From Candidatus Binatota bacterium (GTDB taxonomy: Bacteria > Desulfobacterota > Binatia > UBA1149): a DNA stretch of 64,000 nt. The notes under the pieces were generated by a model. That model made no database searches. It was not told the DNA's origin and saw nothing but the letters and a program-made list of their open reading frames with translations. Every line of letters begins with the position of its first letter. Position 1 is the stretch's first letter. Made by a program: the position numbers and the translations under genes. The DNA lies in contig DUBO01000012.1 of NCBI GenBank assembly GCA_012960245.1, positions 79,307 to 143,306 of the forward strand, in the 5' to 3' direction. Below, in pieces: positions 9,485 to 18,632 of this stretch.

Positions 9485-10347
9485 CGTACCGTGTAGCTGA
9501 GGCTACGGGGCTCGCCCTGGCGGAGCAGCTTCAGCTCCAGGTTTTCTGCTGTGCGTATGACGTCGAGCAGGCCGCTGGCAGCCGCCGGTGAATCGAGAAC
9601 TGTACCGTTTACTTCCTGCACGACGTCGCCGTTCTTGATGCCCATGCGCTCAAAGATTGAACCCTTGCGCACGTTGAAGAGCCTGAAGCCGATGGCCTTG
9701 CCGTTCTGCAGAAAGGGGGTGGCCCGCACCTGTGTGATGGTCTGCGTTAGGTTGTCGAGCGAGTTCTCTATCTCGCCGCGGGCAACGAGGAAGCGGTCGG
9801 TGCCGGTCCTGCGTATTGATCCGTTCGCGCCCACCTGCTCCGCCTCTCTGCGGCTGCGGGGCTCGGTGATCTCAACAGTCAGCAGGCCGGTGGCGGTCTT
9901 GACGACCGCCTTGCGGCGGGACACCGAGATTAACAGGGGGCCGTCGAAGATCTTTTCGCCCACCGAGAAAACGCCCTGTTTTCCTTCCGGATTCTCGAAC
10001 ACGGCGTAACCCTCGCCGTCGGCCGTTGCGGCGGTACCGCGCAAGGTGAAGCCGGTCACGGTCATGGCCGGGGCGCTATCGTCGGCGCCGGGATGCAGGG
10101 TGTTCGCTGCCTGTTCGAGCCCGAAGAGGTTGCGTGACAGTATTATCGAGTGGTCGGGCCTGCTGTCGACGACTGTCCTGGTCGCACGAGTGCTCTCGGC
10201 CGAGCGAACGCCGGGCAGGGGGCTGCGCCCGTCAAGCCTCAGGCCCAGGGCCGAATTGACGATTCGGGCTGTAAAAAATGCTGTCACGGTGACCAGGAGA
10301 ACCAGGCCTGTCCTCGTCACACGCTCCTGGATAGAAGCAGGCCCCAC
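9481..10347 (-). CDS. gspC: Type II secretion protein GspC (PDZ type)
   Basis: Inner-membrane protein that connects the platform to the secretin. It has a single N-terminal membrane helix (about residues 13-33), a periplasmic HR domain (about 65-150) and a C-terminal PDZ domain (about 205-285; KGSIFERMGIKNGDVVQEVN). It is the first gene of the T2SS operon. Two starts are possible: GTG at 10347, exactly where transcription is predicted to begin, or GTG at 10320, preceded by AGGAG. Both keep the membrane helix. Confidence 0.9.
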   Translation of the reverse strand: MGPASIQERVTRTGLVLLVTVTAFFTARIVNSALGLRLDGRSPLPGVRSAESTRATRTVVDSRPDHSIILSRNLFGLEQAANTLHPGADDSAPAMTVTGFTLRGTAATADGEGYAVFENPEGKQGVFSVGEKIFDGPLLISVSRRKAVVKTATGLLTVEITEPRSRREAEQVGANGSIRRTGTDRFLVARGEIENSLDNLTQTITQVRATPFLQNGKAIGFRLFNVRKGSIFERMGIKNGDVVQEVNGTVLDSPAAASGLLDVIRTAENLELKLLRQGEPRSLSYTVR

Positions 10348-10353
10348 TGTTTG

Positions 10354-10382
10354 AGCCTAGGGAAATAAGCAAGGGGTTTCAA
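10354..10382 (-). promoter_or_regulatory. Putative sigma-70 promoter of the gsp operon
   Basis: On the minus strand TTGAAA (10382-10377), a 17-bp spacer and TAGGCT (10359-10354). The predicted transcription start falls at about 10347, the first base of the upstream GTG of gspC. The translated message would then be leaderless, or would start with AGGAG and use the GTG at 10320. Inferred from sequence match and spacing only. Confidence 0.5.
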
Positions 10383-10520
10383 CCCGGTCACGTTCACAGA
10401 CCAACGGCGGTAAAGCTGTCGTTCGCAAATTTCTCAGTGGCCACCCGACCACAGCCGTCGGTGGAGCGGCAAAGGCGGCAATTGGCGCCTGTCAGGGCGG
10501 CCTTTTGCGGGCCACCGTTG

Positions 10521-10549
10521 TTGACCTCCTCGGGAGTGCGGGTTACGAT
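10521..10549 (+). promoter_or_regulatory. Putative sigma-70 promoter of lysS
   Basis: TTGACC (10521-10526), 17-bp spacer, TACGAT (10544-10549). Transcription would start near 10556, about seven bases before the lysS ATG at 10563, leaving almost no 5' leader and no visible Shine-Dalgarno. This is the best candidate for the promoter driving the long lysS-to-ridA run. The bases between it and the gsp promoter (10383-10520) hold nothing else I can support. Confidence 0.6.
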
Positions 10550-10562
10550 TCCGCGGCTTCCA

Positions 10563-12089
10563 ATGAGCTCTACGTCTGACAAGGCAGGATCGCAGACCGA
10601 CGAGCAGCAGGTAGCCGTCCGCCGCACAAAACTCCACGCGCTTCGTGAGAACGGCCAGGCGTTTCCCAACGATTTTCGTCGCGACGCCCTCTGCGGGCCC
10701 CTGCGCGAAGAGTACGCGGGCTGGGAAGCCCAAAAACTTGAAAGTGACAGTACTTCTTTCAAGCTGTCGGGCCGGGTCACGGCCATCCGCAGCTTTGGTA
10801 AGACCGTGTTTCTCAACCTGCGCGACGGCTCGGGAGACCTGCAGCTGTTCTGTCGCAGCGCCGATCTCGGTGCCGAGCAGGCGGCGCTGGTCAAGGAACT
10901 CGACATCGGCGACATAGTCGGGACGGAAGGCAGCTTGTTTTTCACGCGCACCGGCGAGCTCACCCTGCGCGCGGCGCAACTGCGCTTGCTGGTCAAGTCG
11001 CTCAGACCGCTGCCCGAAAAATGGCACGGACTCACCGATGTCGAGCAGCGCTATCGCCGCCGTTATGTCGACCTCATCGTCAATCCCGATGCGCGCGAAG
11101 TGTTCAAGCTCAGGGCTGCCGTGGTCGGGCGCGTGCGCGCGTTTCTCCAGGAACGTGATTTCATGGAGGTTGAAACTCCGATGATGCAGTCGGTGGCCGG
11201 GGGCGCGGCGGCGCGGCCCTTCGTGACCCACCACAACACCTTCGACATCGACCTCTACCTGCGCGTAGCGCCCGAGCTCTTTCTCAAGCGCCTCGTGGTG
11301 GGCGGCTTCGAGCGGGTCTTCGAGCTCAACCGCAACTTTCGTAACGAGGGTATCTCGACCCAGCATAACCCCGAGTTTACGATGCTGGAGTTCTACCAGG
11401 CTTACGCCGACTACGAGGAACTCATGGACCTGACCGAGGAGTTGCTGCGCGACCTGGCCGTCACGGTGCGCGGCAGCGCGGCCTTCAACTGCGGGGATCT
11501 CGAGCTTGATTTTTCTAAGCCCTTTCGGCGCGTGGCGATGACCAGTGCGGTGGCCGAGGCTACCGGCATCAGCGAAGAACAGGCGGCCGACGAGGGAGAG
11601 CTGCAGGCGCTGGCCGACAAGCTGGGCTTGGACAAGCAGGGCCGTAAGCCGGGGCTGGGATTGCTAGCCGACATCTTCGAAGAAGTAGTCGAGCACACCC
11701 TGCAGCAGCCGGTCTTCGTGACTCGATTTCCGCTCGAAGTGTCGCCCCTGTCGCGTAAATCTGACGATGACCCGCGCTTCGTGGACAGGTTCGAGTTGTT
11801 CATAGGTGGCCGGGAGATTGCCAACGGCTTCTCGGAGCTCAACGACTCCGAGGACCAGATGGAGCGCTTTCAGCAGCAGGCACGGCTGCGCGAGGCCGGC
11901 GACGAAGAGGCCCAGCAGGTGGACGAGGATTACGTGCGCGCGCTGGAGCACGGCCTGCCGCCAACGGCCGGCGAGGGCATAGGAATAGACCGACTGGTCA
12001 TGGTGCTGGCCGGGGTGGAGTCCATACGCGACGTCATACTGTTTCCGCAGCTCAAGCCGGGCGGCCGGGTGGAGTCTAGCAGCAGATGA
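10563..12089 (+). CDS. lysS: Lysyl-tRNA synthetase, class II
   Basis: Charges tRNA-Lys in the cytoplasm. The 508 residues hold an N-terminal OB-fold anticodon-binding domain (SFKLSGRVTAIRSFGKTVFL, about 55-160) and the class II catalytic core with motif 1 (FMEVETPMMQ), motif 2 (FRNEGISTQHNPEFTMLEFY) and motif 3 (GIGIDRLVMVLAG). Length equals that of E. coli LysS. The ATG at 10563 gives the family-typical N-terminus; the frame is open further upstream but that would place the promoter inside the gene. It overlaps lolC by four bases, in line with the lysS-lolC-lolD order of many deltaproteobacterial genomes. Confidence 0.95.
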   Translation: MSSTSDKAGSQTDEQQVAVRRTKLHALRENGQAFPNDFRRDALCGPLREEYAGWEAQKLESDSTSFKLSGRVTAIRSFGKTVFLNLRDGSGDLQLFCRSADLGAEQAALVKELDIGDIVGTEGSLFFTRTGELTLRAAQLRLLVKSLRPLPEKWHGLTDVEQRYRRRYVDLIVNPDAREVFKLRAAVVGRVRAFLQERDFMEVETPMMQSVAGGAAARPFVTHHNTFDIDLYLRVAPELFLKRLVVGGFERVFELNRNFRNEGISTQHNPEFTMLEFYQAYADYEELMDLTEELLRDLAVTVRGSAAFNCGDLELDFSKPFRRVAMTSAVAEATGISEEQAADEGELQALADKLGLDKQGRKPGLGLLADIFEEVVEHTLQQPVFVTRFPLEVSPLSRKSDDDPRFVDRFELFIGGREIANGFSELNDSEDQMERFQQQARLREAGDEEAQQVDEDYVRALEHGLPPTAGEGIGIDRLVMVLAGVESIRDVILFPQLKPGGRVESSSR

Positions 12090-13327
12090 GGTGGGAAGCG
12101 TTTGTCGGATTGCGCTACCTGCGCACCCGGCGTTCGGAAGCCTTCGTTTCGGTCATAACCCTGATTTCCACGCTCGGGGTCATGACCGGGGTCATGGTCA
12201 TGGTCATCACCCTGTCGGTCATGACCGGCTTCGAGGAAGACCTGCGCGATCGAATTCTCGGGCTGCACCCGCACCTGCGGGTCGACGGTCGCTTCGGAGC
12301 CGACAATCTCAGTGACGCCGAGGGCGTGGCCGCCCTGCTTCGCGAGGACCCCAGGGTCACCGACGCAGCCCCGGTAGCCAACGGCCAGCTGGTGTTGTCA
12401 GCGTCGGGGAGTCTCTCGGGCGTGTACGCCAGGGGTGTCGATCCGGCCTCGGCGAGCAGCGTGGACGGCATTCGCCCCTACATGGTGTCGGGTTCGCTCG
12501 AAGCCCTGGCTGAGCGCCAGGAGCACGGCCGCTCACGGCTGGGCGGCGTGGTGGTGGGCGCGGCCCTGCTGGATCGCCTGTTGCTCAAGACCGGCGACCT
12601 GGTGACGCTCATGGCTCCATCGTTTATGGCCAGCCCTGTTGGCGCGCTGCCCCGCAGCAGGCGCTTCGTGGTGGTGGGCTCTTTTGATTCGGGGATGGCC
12701 GAGTACGACAGCGGGTTGCTCTACATGCCCATCAAGGAGGCAGTTCTGCTCATGGGCCTGGAGGGCGGCAGCGGCGTGGAGGCGAGGGTGATCGACCCTT
12801 ACAAGGCAGGCGAGGTGGCCAGCGATCTCAACCTCAAGCTGGGTTTGCCTTACTGGGTGACGAGCTGGACCGAATCACACCGCAACGTTTTCGAGGCCCT
12901 GGCGCTCGAAAAGACCGTGTATTTCCTGGTACTGATGCTCATCATCCTGGTGGCTGCCTTCAACATAGTGGCGACCCTCTACATGGTGGTCATGGAAAAA
13001 CGGCGCGACATCGCCGTGCTGCGAACCCTGGGCGCGCGCAGTATGAGCGTGGCTCTGGTCTTCGTGTGCAAGGGCATGATTATAGCCACGGTGGGCACCG
13101 GACTGGGCGCTCTTTTCGGCTGGCTGATCTGCCTGGGGCTCGATCAGTACGAGTGGATAAAGCTTCCCGAGGGCGTTTTTTACGTCAGCAGGCTGCCGGT
13201 GCGCATAGTACTGGCCAACTTCCTGGCGGTGATGGGCGCCGCCATGACCCTGTGCCTGGCGGCTGCGATCTTTCCTGCCCGCAAGGCCGTGGGGGTCGTA
13301 CCCGTGGACGTGCTGCGCTATGAGTGA
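12086..13327 (+). CDS. lolC: Lipoprotein-releasing ABC transporter permease, LolC/LolE family
   Basis: Membrane subunit of the Lol complex, which extracts outer-membrane lipoproteins from the inner membrane and hands them to LolA. At 413 residues it has the standard layout: one membrane helix near the N-terminus after the motif AFVGLRYLRTRR, a large periplasmic domain (about 50-270), then three helices near 275-300, 325-350 and 375-400 (FtsX-like domain). Only one permease gene is present, so the transporter may be a homodimer rather than the LolC/LolE pair of E. coli; a second copy elsewhere cannot be excluded. No lolA is visible here. Confidence 0.88.
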   Translation: MRWEAFVGLRYLRTRRSEAFVSVITLISTLGVMTGVMVMVITLSVMTGFEEDLRDRILGLHPHLRVDGRFGADNLSDAEGVAALLREDPRVTDAAPVANGQLVLSASGSLSGVYARGVDPASASSVDGIRPYMVSGSLEALAERQEHGRSRLGGVVVGAALLDRLLLKTGDLVTLMAPSFMASPVGALPRSRRFVVVGSFDSGMAEYDSGLLYMPIKEAVLLMGLEGGSGVEARVIDPYKAGEVASDLNLKLGLPYWVTSWTESHRNVFEALALEKTVYFLVLMLIILVAAFNIVATLYMVVMEKRRDIAVLRTLGARSMSVALVFVCKGMIIATVGTGLGALFGWLICLGLDQYEWIKLPEGVFYVSRLPVRIVLANFLAVMGAAMTLCLAAAIFPARKAVGVVPVDVLRYE

Positions 13328-14072
13328 CGGTGCTCGGACTATATCCGGGGACATGACCGGGGGCATACTGGTCGGCCAGGGGCTCACCCGTCGTTTTGAC
13401 GACGGCGAAAGAGTCATCGAAGTACTGGTCAATGTCTGCCTCGAGGTAGAAAGGGGAGAGAGCGTGGCAGTGGTAGGGGAGTCCGGGGTGGGCAAGAGCA
13501 CGCTTTTGCACCTTCTGTCAGGGCTCGATAATCCCGATTCGGGTCGGGTTATGCTCGACGGTCAAGACTTGTTTGCCCAGGATGCGGCGGGGCTGGCCGA
13601 CCTGCGCAATCGAAGTATCGGTTTCGTGTTCCAGTTTCACCACCTCATGGGAGATTTTGACGCCGTGGAGAACGTAATGATGCCGTTGCTCATCGGCGGC
13701 ATGGGCAGGACCGAGGCAAGTGGGAAGGCCGTCGAACTGCTCGAGCGGGTCGGGCTGGGAGAACGCCTGCACCACCGCCCAGCCGAACTGTCGGGCGGAG
13801 AACAGCAACGCGTTGCTGTTGCCCGCGCCCTGGTCGCCCGGCCGGCCGTGGTGTTTGCCGACGAGCCCACTGGCAACCTCGACCCCCAGGCCACCGTCGA
13901 GGTGCAGCAACTGCTGGACGAGGTCCGCAGGGAAGCCAATTGCGCGATGGTGGTAGCTACCCACGATCCTGTCATGGCCGCCCGCGCTGATCGTGTTCTG
14001 CGCCTGGCCGACGGGACTCTATCGCCGGAGACGCCGGCCGGTAAAAAGGCGTCCGGGAGGGCGGTGTCTTGA
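13320..14072 (+). CDS. lolD: Lipoprotein-releasing ABC transporter ATPase LolD
   Basis: ATP-binding subunit for the adjacent LolC/E permease. It shows Walker A GESGVGKST, the Q-loop FVFQFHHLMGDFDAVENVMM (LolD-type, with the HHL signature), the ABC signature LSGGEQQRVAVARAL and Walker B VVFADEPTGNLD. The 250 residues include a slightly extended N-terminus; a second in-frame ATG lies eleven codons in. The start overlaps the end of lolC by eight bases. Confidence 0.92.
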   Translation: MSDGARTISGDMTGGILVGQGLTRRFDDGERVIEVLVNVCLEVERGESVAVVGESGVGKSTLLHLLSGLDNPDSGRVMLDGQDLFAQDAAGLADLRNRSIGFVFQFHHLMGDFDAVENVMMPLLIGGMGRTEASGKAVELLERVGLGERLHHRPAELSGGEQQRVAVARALVARPAVVFADEPTGNLDPQATVEVQQLLDEVRREANCAMVVATHDPVMAARADRVLRLADGTLSPETPAGKKASGRAVS

Positions 14073-16420
14073 AGTCACAGCGCTTGATTCCCGGAATTCG
14101 GGTTTTCCTTGCCGTGACTGCCTGCGTAGTGCTGGCTACCGTGGGGCCTGTTGACGCGGCGACGGTCAGCAAGATCAGTGTAGAAGGCACCGAGCGTGTC
14201 GATGAAGGCCCGCTGCGGGTAGAGATCAACCTGGCCGTAGGCCGGTCGCTCGACGAAGAAACGGTCGACGCAGATATCAAGGCCCTTTATGGCATGGGTT
14301 TCTTCGAACAGGTGTGGGTCACCAGCCGCGAGTTGCCCGGTGGTGTTGAGATTGTCTACCACGTGCGCGAGCGCCCATGGGTTTCGGGCTTGGTTTTTGA
14401 GGGGGTAAGCAAGGTTGCGGTCGAAGACCTGCAGGCTGTGGTAAACGTGAACGAGCGCACCATGCTCGACCCGGACGCGGTGCTGGCGGGGCTGGTCGAA
14501 GCCCGCAAGCTCTACTCGAGCGAGGGCTACCCCGACGCGGCTATCGAGTACAGTGTCGCTCTCGATGATGAGAACCAGGCGGTAGTGACATGGACGGTTG
14601 ACGAAGGAGAACTGGTTCGCGTCGACGAAATCCTTTTCGAGGGAGTGACTGCCTTCAAGCATCGCAAGCTGCGCAAGTTGATGACCACCCGCACCAAGTG
14701 GTTTCTTTCTTTCCTGACCGGGGCGGGCCTGCTCAACGAAGACGAGCTCGCTACTGACGTGGAGCGGGTGCAGGCCTTCTACTACGACCACGGCTACGTG
14801 AGGGTGCGAGTCGACGAACCTGTAATTTCGCGTGACGGCGATGAACTCACGGTCACCATCAAGGTAAACGAAGGGCCGCTTCACCACGTAGGTGAGGTCA
14901 ATTTTGAGGGCGACCTCGTCATCGACGACGATCTGTTACGCGCCGCAGCTGGCCTGGTGTCGGGCGACGTTTTCAGTCCCAGCGCCTTGCGCGAAGCGGT
15001 GTTCTCACTGGTAGAAGTCTACGGCAACCAAGGCTACGCGTTTGCCGATGTAGAGCCGCGTAGCCGCGTTGACCCGGAAACCCACCTCGTTGATCTCCGC
15101 TTCGCGTGTACCAGCGGGGCGGTAGTTAACGTTCGCCGCATTGACATCCGAGGCAACACAAAGACCAGGGATAAGGTCATTCGCCGCGAGCTGTTGCTCA
15201 GGGAAGGCGTGCGTTTTTCGGGCACGGGCCTGAGGGAAAGCAAGGACGAGGTTCAGCGGACCGGCCTTTTTGAGTCGGTGGAGCTCATCACCCAGCGTAC
15301 CGACCAGGAAGACGAGCTCGACCTGCTTGTGCAGGTGAGCGAGGGGCGAACGGGCACCTTCGCGGCTGGTGCCGGTTTCAGTTCGGCCGACCAGGTGTTG
15401 TTCAATGCACGTATTTCCGAGCGCAACCTTTTCGGTCGCGGCCAGCGCCTGGTGCTCAACGCCGACGTGGGCAGCATCAGACAGAATTTCCAGTTCGGGC
15501 TCACCGAACCCTGGTGGAAGGACAAGCCGCTCAGCCTCGGCATTGATCTTTTTGACTGGAGCCTGGAGTTCGACAGGTTTACCCGTGGCGGAACCGGTGG
15601 TGCCTTGCGCGCGTCTTATCCGTTGCGGGATCTTGGCCTGACCGGTATCGCCGGCCTGTCGACGCAGCACGTGAGGGCGGGGTTGGAATACAGGCTGGAA
15701 GAGGCGGTCATCGACGGGGTCAGCGGTCGACCTTTGCCCAGCGTTAAGGACCAGGAAGGCACCAGCCTCACCAGCAGTATATCGCCCACTTTGTCGCGTA
15801 ACACGCTAGACCACCCCTTCGATCCAACGCGGGGCTCGCGCATCATAATCAACGCTGAGATCGCGGGGCTGGGCGGGGAGTCAGATTTTTTCAAGGTGGA
15901 GCTGTCGGGCCGCTGGTACTTTCCGATTTACACGACGCAGGCTGGCAACGTCATCAATTGGGCGCTGGGCACGCGCCTGGGTTACGGCGTGGGCGACACC
16001 GGCAACAGCGGCGAGGAACTACCGTTGTTTGAGCGCTATTTTCCCGGCGGCATCAACAGCCTGCGGGGTTATGATCCGAGGAGCCTCGGGCCGCTCGAAG
16101 AGTATTGCGACAACACGGGTAACGAGCGCAACTGCTTCGAGGAGTCGGTGGGTGGTAGCCAGCAGCTCATCGTCAACAACGAAGTCATCTTTCCTATATT
16201 CAGCGAAGCCGGCCTCAAGGGCGTCATGTTCGTTGACAGTGGCAACGCCTGGACCGCCTCCGACGGCATAGATCCCGGTGACATAATGTACTCGGTTGGC
16301 TGGGGGGTGCGATGGCTTTCTCCCATGGGCCCGTTACGCGTTGAGATTGGTTACCCGCTTCGAAAGCGTGAAGGAGACAGCGCTAGCGTGGTGTCGTTCT
16401 CCTTTGGCGCGCCCTTCTGA
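14069..16420 (+). CDS. bamA: Outer membrane protein assembly factor BamA
   Basis: Central outer-membrane component that folds and inserts beta-barrel proteins. A signal peptide ends near VGPVDA, followed by POTRA repeats to about residue 430 (for example VSKISVEGTERVDEGPL, VRRIDIRGNTKTRDKVIRRE) and a C-terminal 16-strand barrel. The barrel contains the conserved loop motif LRGYDP and ends in Phe (SFSFGAPF), the beta-signal. At 783 residues it matches the family. The start is TTG, overlapping the lolD stop, with GGGAGG eight bases upstream. No bamB-E homologue is seen nearby. Confidence 0.95.
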   Translation: MKSQRLIPGIRVFLAVTACVVLATVGPVDAATVSKISVEGTERVDEGPLRVEINLAVGRSLDEETVDADIKALYGMGFFEQVWVTSRELPGGVEIVYHVRERPWVSGLVFEGVSKVAVEDLQAVVNVNERTMLDPDAVLAGLVEARKLYSSEGYPDAAIEYSVALDDENQAVVTWTVDEGELVRVDEILFEGVTAFKHRKLRKLMTTRTKWFLSFLTGAGLLNEDELATDVERVQAFYYDHGYVRVRVDEPVISRDGDELTVTIKVNEGPLHHVGEVNFEGDLVIDDDLLRAAAGLVSGDVFSPSALREAVFSLVEVYGNQGYAFADVEPRSRVDPETHLVDLRFACTSGAVVNVRRIDIRGNTKTRDKVIRRELLLREGVRFSGTGLRESKDEVQRTGLFESVELITQRTDQEDELDLLVQVSEGRTGTFAAGAGFSSADQVLFNARISERNLFGRGQRLVLNADVGSIRQNFQFGLTEPWWKDKPLSLGIDLFDWSLEFDRFTRGGTGGALRASYPLRDLGLTGIAGLSTQHVRAGLEYRLEEAVIDGVSGRPLPSVKDQEGTSLTSSISPTLSRNTLDHPFDPTRGSRIIINAEIAGLGGESDFFKVELSGRWYFPIYTTQAGNVINWALGTRLGYGVGDTGNSGEELPLFERYFPGGINSLRGYDPRSLGPLEEYCDNTGNERNCFEESVGGSQQLIVNNEVIFPIFSEAGLKGVMFVDSGNAWTASDGIDPGDIMYSVGWGVRWLSPMGPLRVEIGYPLRKREGDSASVVSFSFGAPF

Positions 16421-16460
16421 TAGTGAAGAAAAACATCGACCTGGAGTAAATATAGTCATC

Positions 16461-16982
16461 ATGAAACGCCAACTTGCTTTTCTAGCCCTCTCAGTTCTGC
16501 TCGCCGTACCCGCAGGCGCCGGCGCCGAGGACCTCAAGATCGGTTACGTGATCACCCAGCGCCTGCTGGTCGAGACCGAGATCGGCGGTCGTGCCGCCGA
16601 TCGCCTGGCCGAGGAAATGAAGCAGGCAAAGGAAACGCTGGGTGGCAAAGTCGACGAGCTCAAGGAACTCGAAGAAGACCTCAAGAAGCGCGCGATGGTG
16701 CTGGCCGATGACGAGCGTACCCGCCTGACGACCCAGTACGAAGATGGCGTGACCGATATCAAGAGGCTCAACGAAGATATGCAGGCGCGCTTCAAGAAGA
16801 TCGAGATGGAAGTCATGGTCGAGGTGCAGGAAGTCATCCGCGATGTAATTGACGAGTGGGGCAAGGCCAACGGTTACGACCTCATACTGGACGCTTCTAC
16901 GCTCGTGTACGTGTCTAACAAGGCCGATGTTACCGGCAAGATAATAAAAGCCGTAGACGAGAGCGTTCAAGAGGGTCAGTGA
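16461..16982 (+). CDS. skp: Periplasmic chaperone Skp/OmpH family
   Basis: Periplasmic holdase that binds unfolded outer-membrane proteins on their way to BamA. A signal peptide (MKRQLAFLALSVLLAVPAGA) precedes a mature protein that starts IGYVITQRLL, as Skp does. Long alpha-helical, charge-rich tentacles (about residues 45-130) follow. At 173 residues it has the expected size. The ATG at 16461 was chosen because it begins the signal peptide; the reading frame upstream is an overlap with bamA. Position directly after bamA is canonical. Confidence 0.9.
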   Translation: MKRQLAFLALSVLLAVPAGAGAEDLKIGYVITQRLLVETEIGGRAADRLAEEMKQAKETLGGKVDELKELEEDLKKRAMVLADDERTRLTTQYEDGVTDIKRLNEDMQARFKKIEMEVMVEVQEVIRDVIDEWGKANGYDLILDASTLVYVSNKADVTGKIIKAVDESVQEGQ

Positions 16983-17794
16983 GCCGGGCTGCATCTCCTT
17001 CGAAGAGCGCGCCAGCCGGCGATATTCATCCCACGGCTATCGTCGAAGAAGGTGCCCGCATGGGAGCCGGCACCACGGTGGGTGCTTACACGGTCATAGG
17101 CGCGGGCGTAACGCTGGGTGCCAACTGCACGGTGGGCCCGCACGTTGTCATCGAGGGCGATACCACAATCGGCGACGGTAACAGGATCCTGCAGTTTGCC
17201 TCGGTGGGGGGGCCGCCACAGGACCTCAAGTACAACGACGAACCGACCCGTCTCGAAATCGGAAACGGCAACACCATTCGCGAGTTTGTTACTCTCAACC
17301 GCGGCACCGAGGAAGGGGGCGGCGTCACACGGATAGGCAATAGCAACTTAATGATGGCGTACTGCCACGTTGCCCACGACTGTCGCGTCGGCGACGGCGT
17401 GGTACTGGCCAACGCGGCCACCCTGGCCGGCCATGTGTACCTCGAAGACTTTGCCATAGTGGGCGGCCTGGTAGCCATTCATCAGTTCGTGCGCATCGGC
17501 AGCTCGGTGATCCTCGGTGGTGGGTCGATGGTGACACTGGACGTGCCCCCGTTTTGCATGGCGGCGGGAGATCGCGCCAAGCTGCACGGACTCAATACCG
17601 TCGGGTTGAAGCGCCGAGGCTTCGAAGACCAGGCGCTCAAAGACCTGAGGGCTGCCTACCGGGTGCTCTTCCAGGAATCCAACAAGCTGGCCGATGCGCT
17701 GGCCCTGTTGCGCGAGCGCTACGCCGATTCCGAAAAAGTCATGGCAATGGTTGACTTCATAGCGGCCTCCGAACGCGGCATCTGCCGCCAGTAG
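16979..17794 (+). CDS. lpxA: Acyl-ACP--UDP-GlcNAc O/N-acyltransferase LpxA
   Basis: First enzyme of lipid A synthesis, adding a hydroxyacyl chain to position 3 of UDP-GlcNAc (or of its 3-amino analogue). It has a left-handed beta-helix of hexapeptide repeats (about 15-190), the LpxA signature GGPPQDLKY, catalytic His133 in CHVAHDC, and GLNTVGLKRRGF leading into the C-terminal helical domain. At 271 residues it carries a short extra N-terminus. GTG start overlaps skp as GTGA. lpxD and fabZ, which usually separate skp from lpxA, are absent. The gnnA-like gene two positions downstream raises the question of which sugar this LpxA acylates. Confidence 0.93.
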   Translation: MSRAASPSKSAPAGDIHPTAIVEEGARMGAGTTVGAYTVIGAGVTLGANCTVGPHVVIEGDTTIGDGNRILQFASVGGPPQDLKYNDEPTRLEIGNGNTIREFVTLNRGTEEGGGVTRIGNSNLMMAYCHVAHDCRVGDGVVLANAATLAGHVYLEDFAIVGGLVAIHQFVRIGSSVILGGGSMVTLDVPPFCMAAGDRAKLHGLNTVGLKRRGFEDQALKDLRAAYRVLFQESNKLADALALLRERYADSEKVMAMVDFIAASERGICRQ

Positions 17795-17801
17795 CCCGGA
17801 C

Positions 17802-18632
17802 GTGGAACGACTGGGCCTGATTGCGGGCAACGGGAACTTTCCGCTGCTGTTTGCCCGAGAGGCGCGCAGCCGTGGCTGCGTTCTCACCGCCGTCGCCCAC
17901 CGCGACGAGACCGACCCCGCGTTGGCTGCCCTGGTCGACGACCTGCGTTGGATACGCGTGGGCCAGGTTGGCCGCATGATCAATTGTTTCAAGCGAGCGG
18001 GCGTGAGCCGGGCGGTTATGGTGGGCGGTATCAACAAGGTGCGTAGCCTCGCATCGCTGCGGCCCGACTGGCGCGGCCTGCGCCTGATCGCTGGGGCCGC
18101 TGGCCGTGGCGATGACTCCTTGTTGAGGGCACTGGCTGCTGAACTCGAGGGCGAAGGCATAGAGGTAGTGTCTTCCACCCTGTTTCTTGATCGCCTGCTG
18201 GTCGAGGCCGGGCACGTCACCGGCCCGCGACCTTCGCCCGAACTGCTGGCCGACATTCGCGTTGGTTGCAGGGTGCTGGCCGCCCTCGGTGAGCTCGATG
18301 TCGGCCAGTCGGTGGTCGTCGAAAACGGAGTGGTGTTGGCAGTTGAGGCAATAGAAGGCACCGACGCCGCGGCGAGGCGCGCGGGCGAACTCGGGCGCGG
18401 TCGCGCCGTGTTGGTCAAGGGGGCAAAGCGAGGCCAGGACCTGCGCTTCGACCTGCCCGCTGCCGGAACCCGGACCATAAAGGTGATGAAAGAGTCCGGC
18501 GTCGCGGCCCTGGCCCTGCGCGCGGGCTCAACGATAATAGTGGACGACGAAGGCTTCGCCGAGGCGGCCCGGGCCGCGGGAGTCAGCGTGCTGGGCTGGA
18601 CGGGCGACGGCGAGGTTCCGGGAATTGGCTGA
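17802..18632 (+). CDS. lpxI: UDP-2,3-diacylglucosamine pyrophosphatase LpxI
   Basis: Fourth step of lipid A synthesis, cleaving UDP-2,3-diacylglucosamine to lipid X and UMP. The protein belongs to the LpxI (DUF1009) family, unrelated to LpxH: N-terminal Rossmann-like part starting LGLIAGNGNFPLLFAREA, and the C-terminal domain with KGAKRGQDLRFDLPAAGTRT, which holds the conserved Asp region needed for catalysis. At 276 residues it has family length. GTG start, seven bases after lpxA. In Alphaproteobacteria and many deltaproteobacteria lpxI lies next to lpxA and lpxB, as here. Confidence 0.92.
   Translation: MERLGLIAGNGNFPLLFAREARSRGCVLTAVAHRDETDPALAALVDDLRWIRVGQVGRMINCFKRAGVSRAVMVGGINKVRSLASLRPDWRGLRLIAGAAGRGDDSLLRALAAELEGEGIEVVSSTLFLDRLLVEAGHVTGPRPSPELLADIRVGCRVLAALGELDVGQSVVVENGVVLAVEAIEGTDAAARRAGELGRGRAVLVKGAKRGQDLRFDLPAAGTRTIKVMKESGVAALALRAGSTIIVDDEGFAEAARAAGVSVLGWTGDGEVPGIG

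Noticed and set aside
10394..10540. Minus-strand stretch between the gsp and lysS promoters reading ...CRLCRSTDGCGRV..., and a GAGGAGGT followed by a seven-codon GTG mini-frame
   Set aside because: No start codon for the Cys-containing frame, and the mini-frame lies upstream of the gsp promoter with no promoter of its own; coincidence is the simpler reading.
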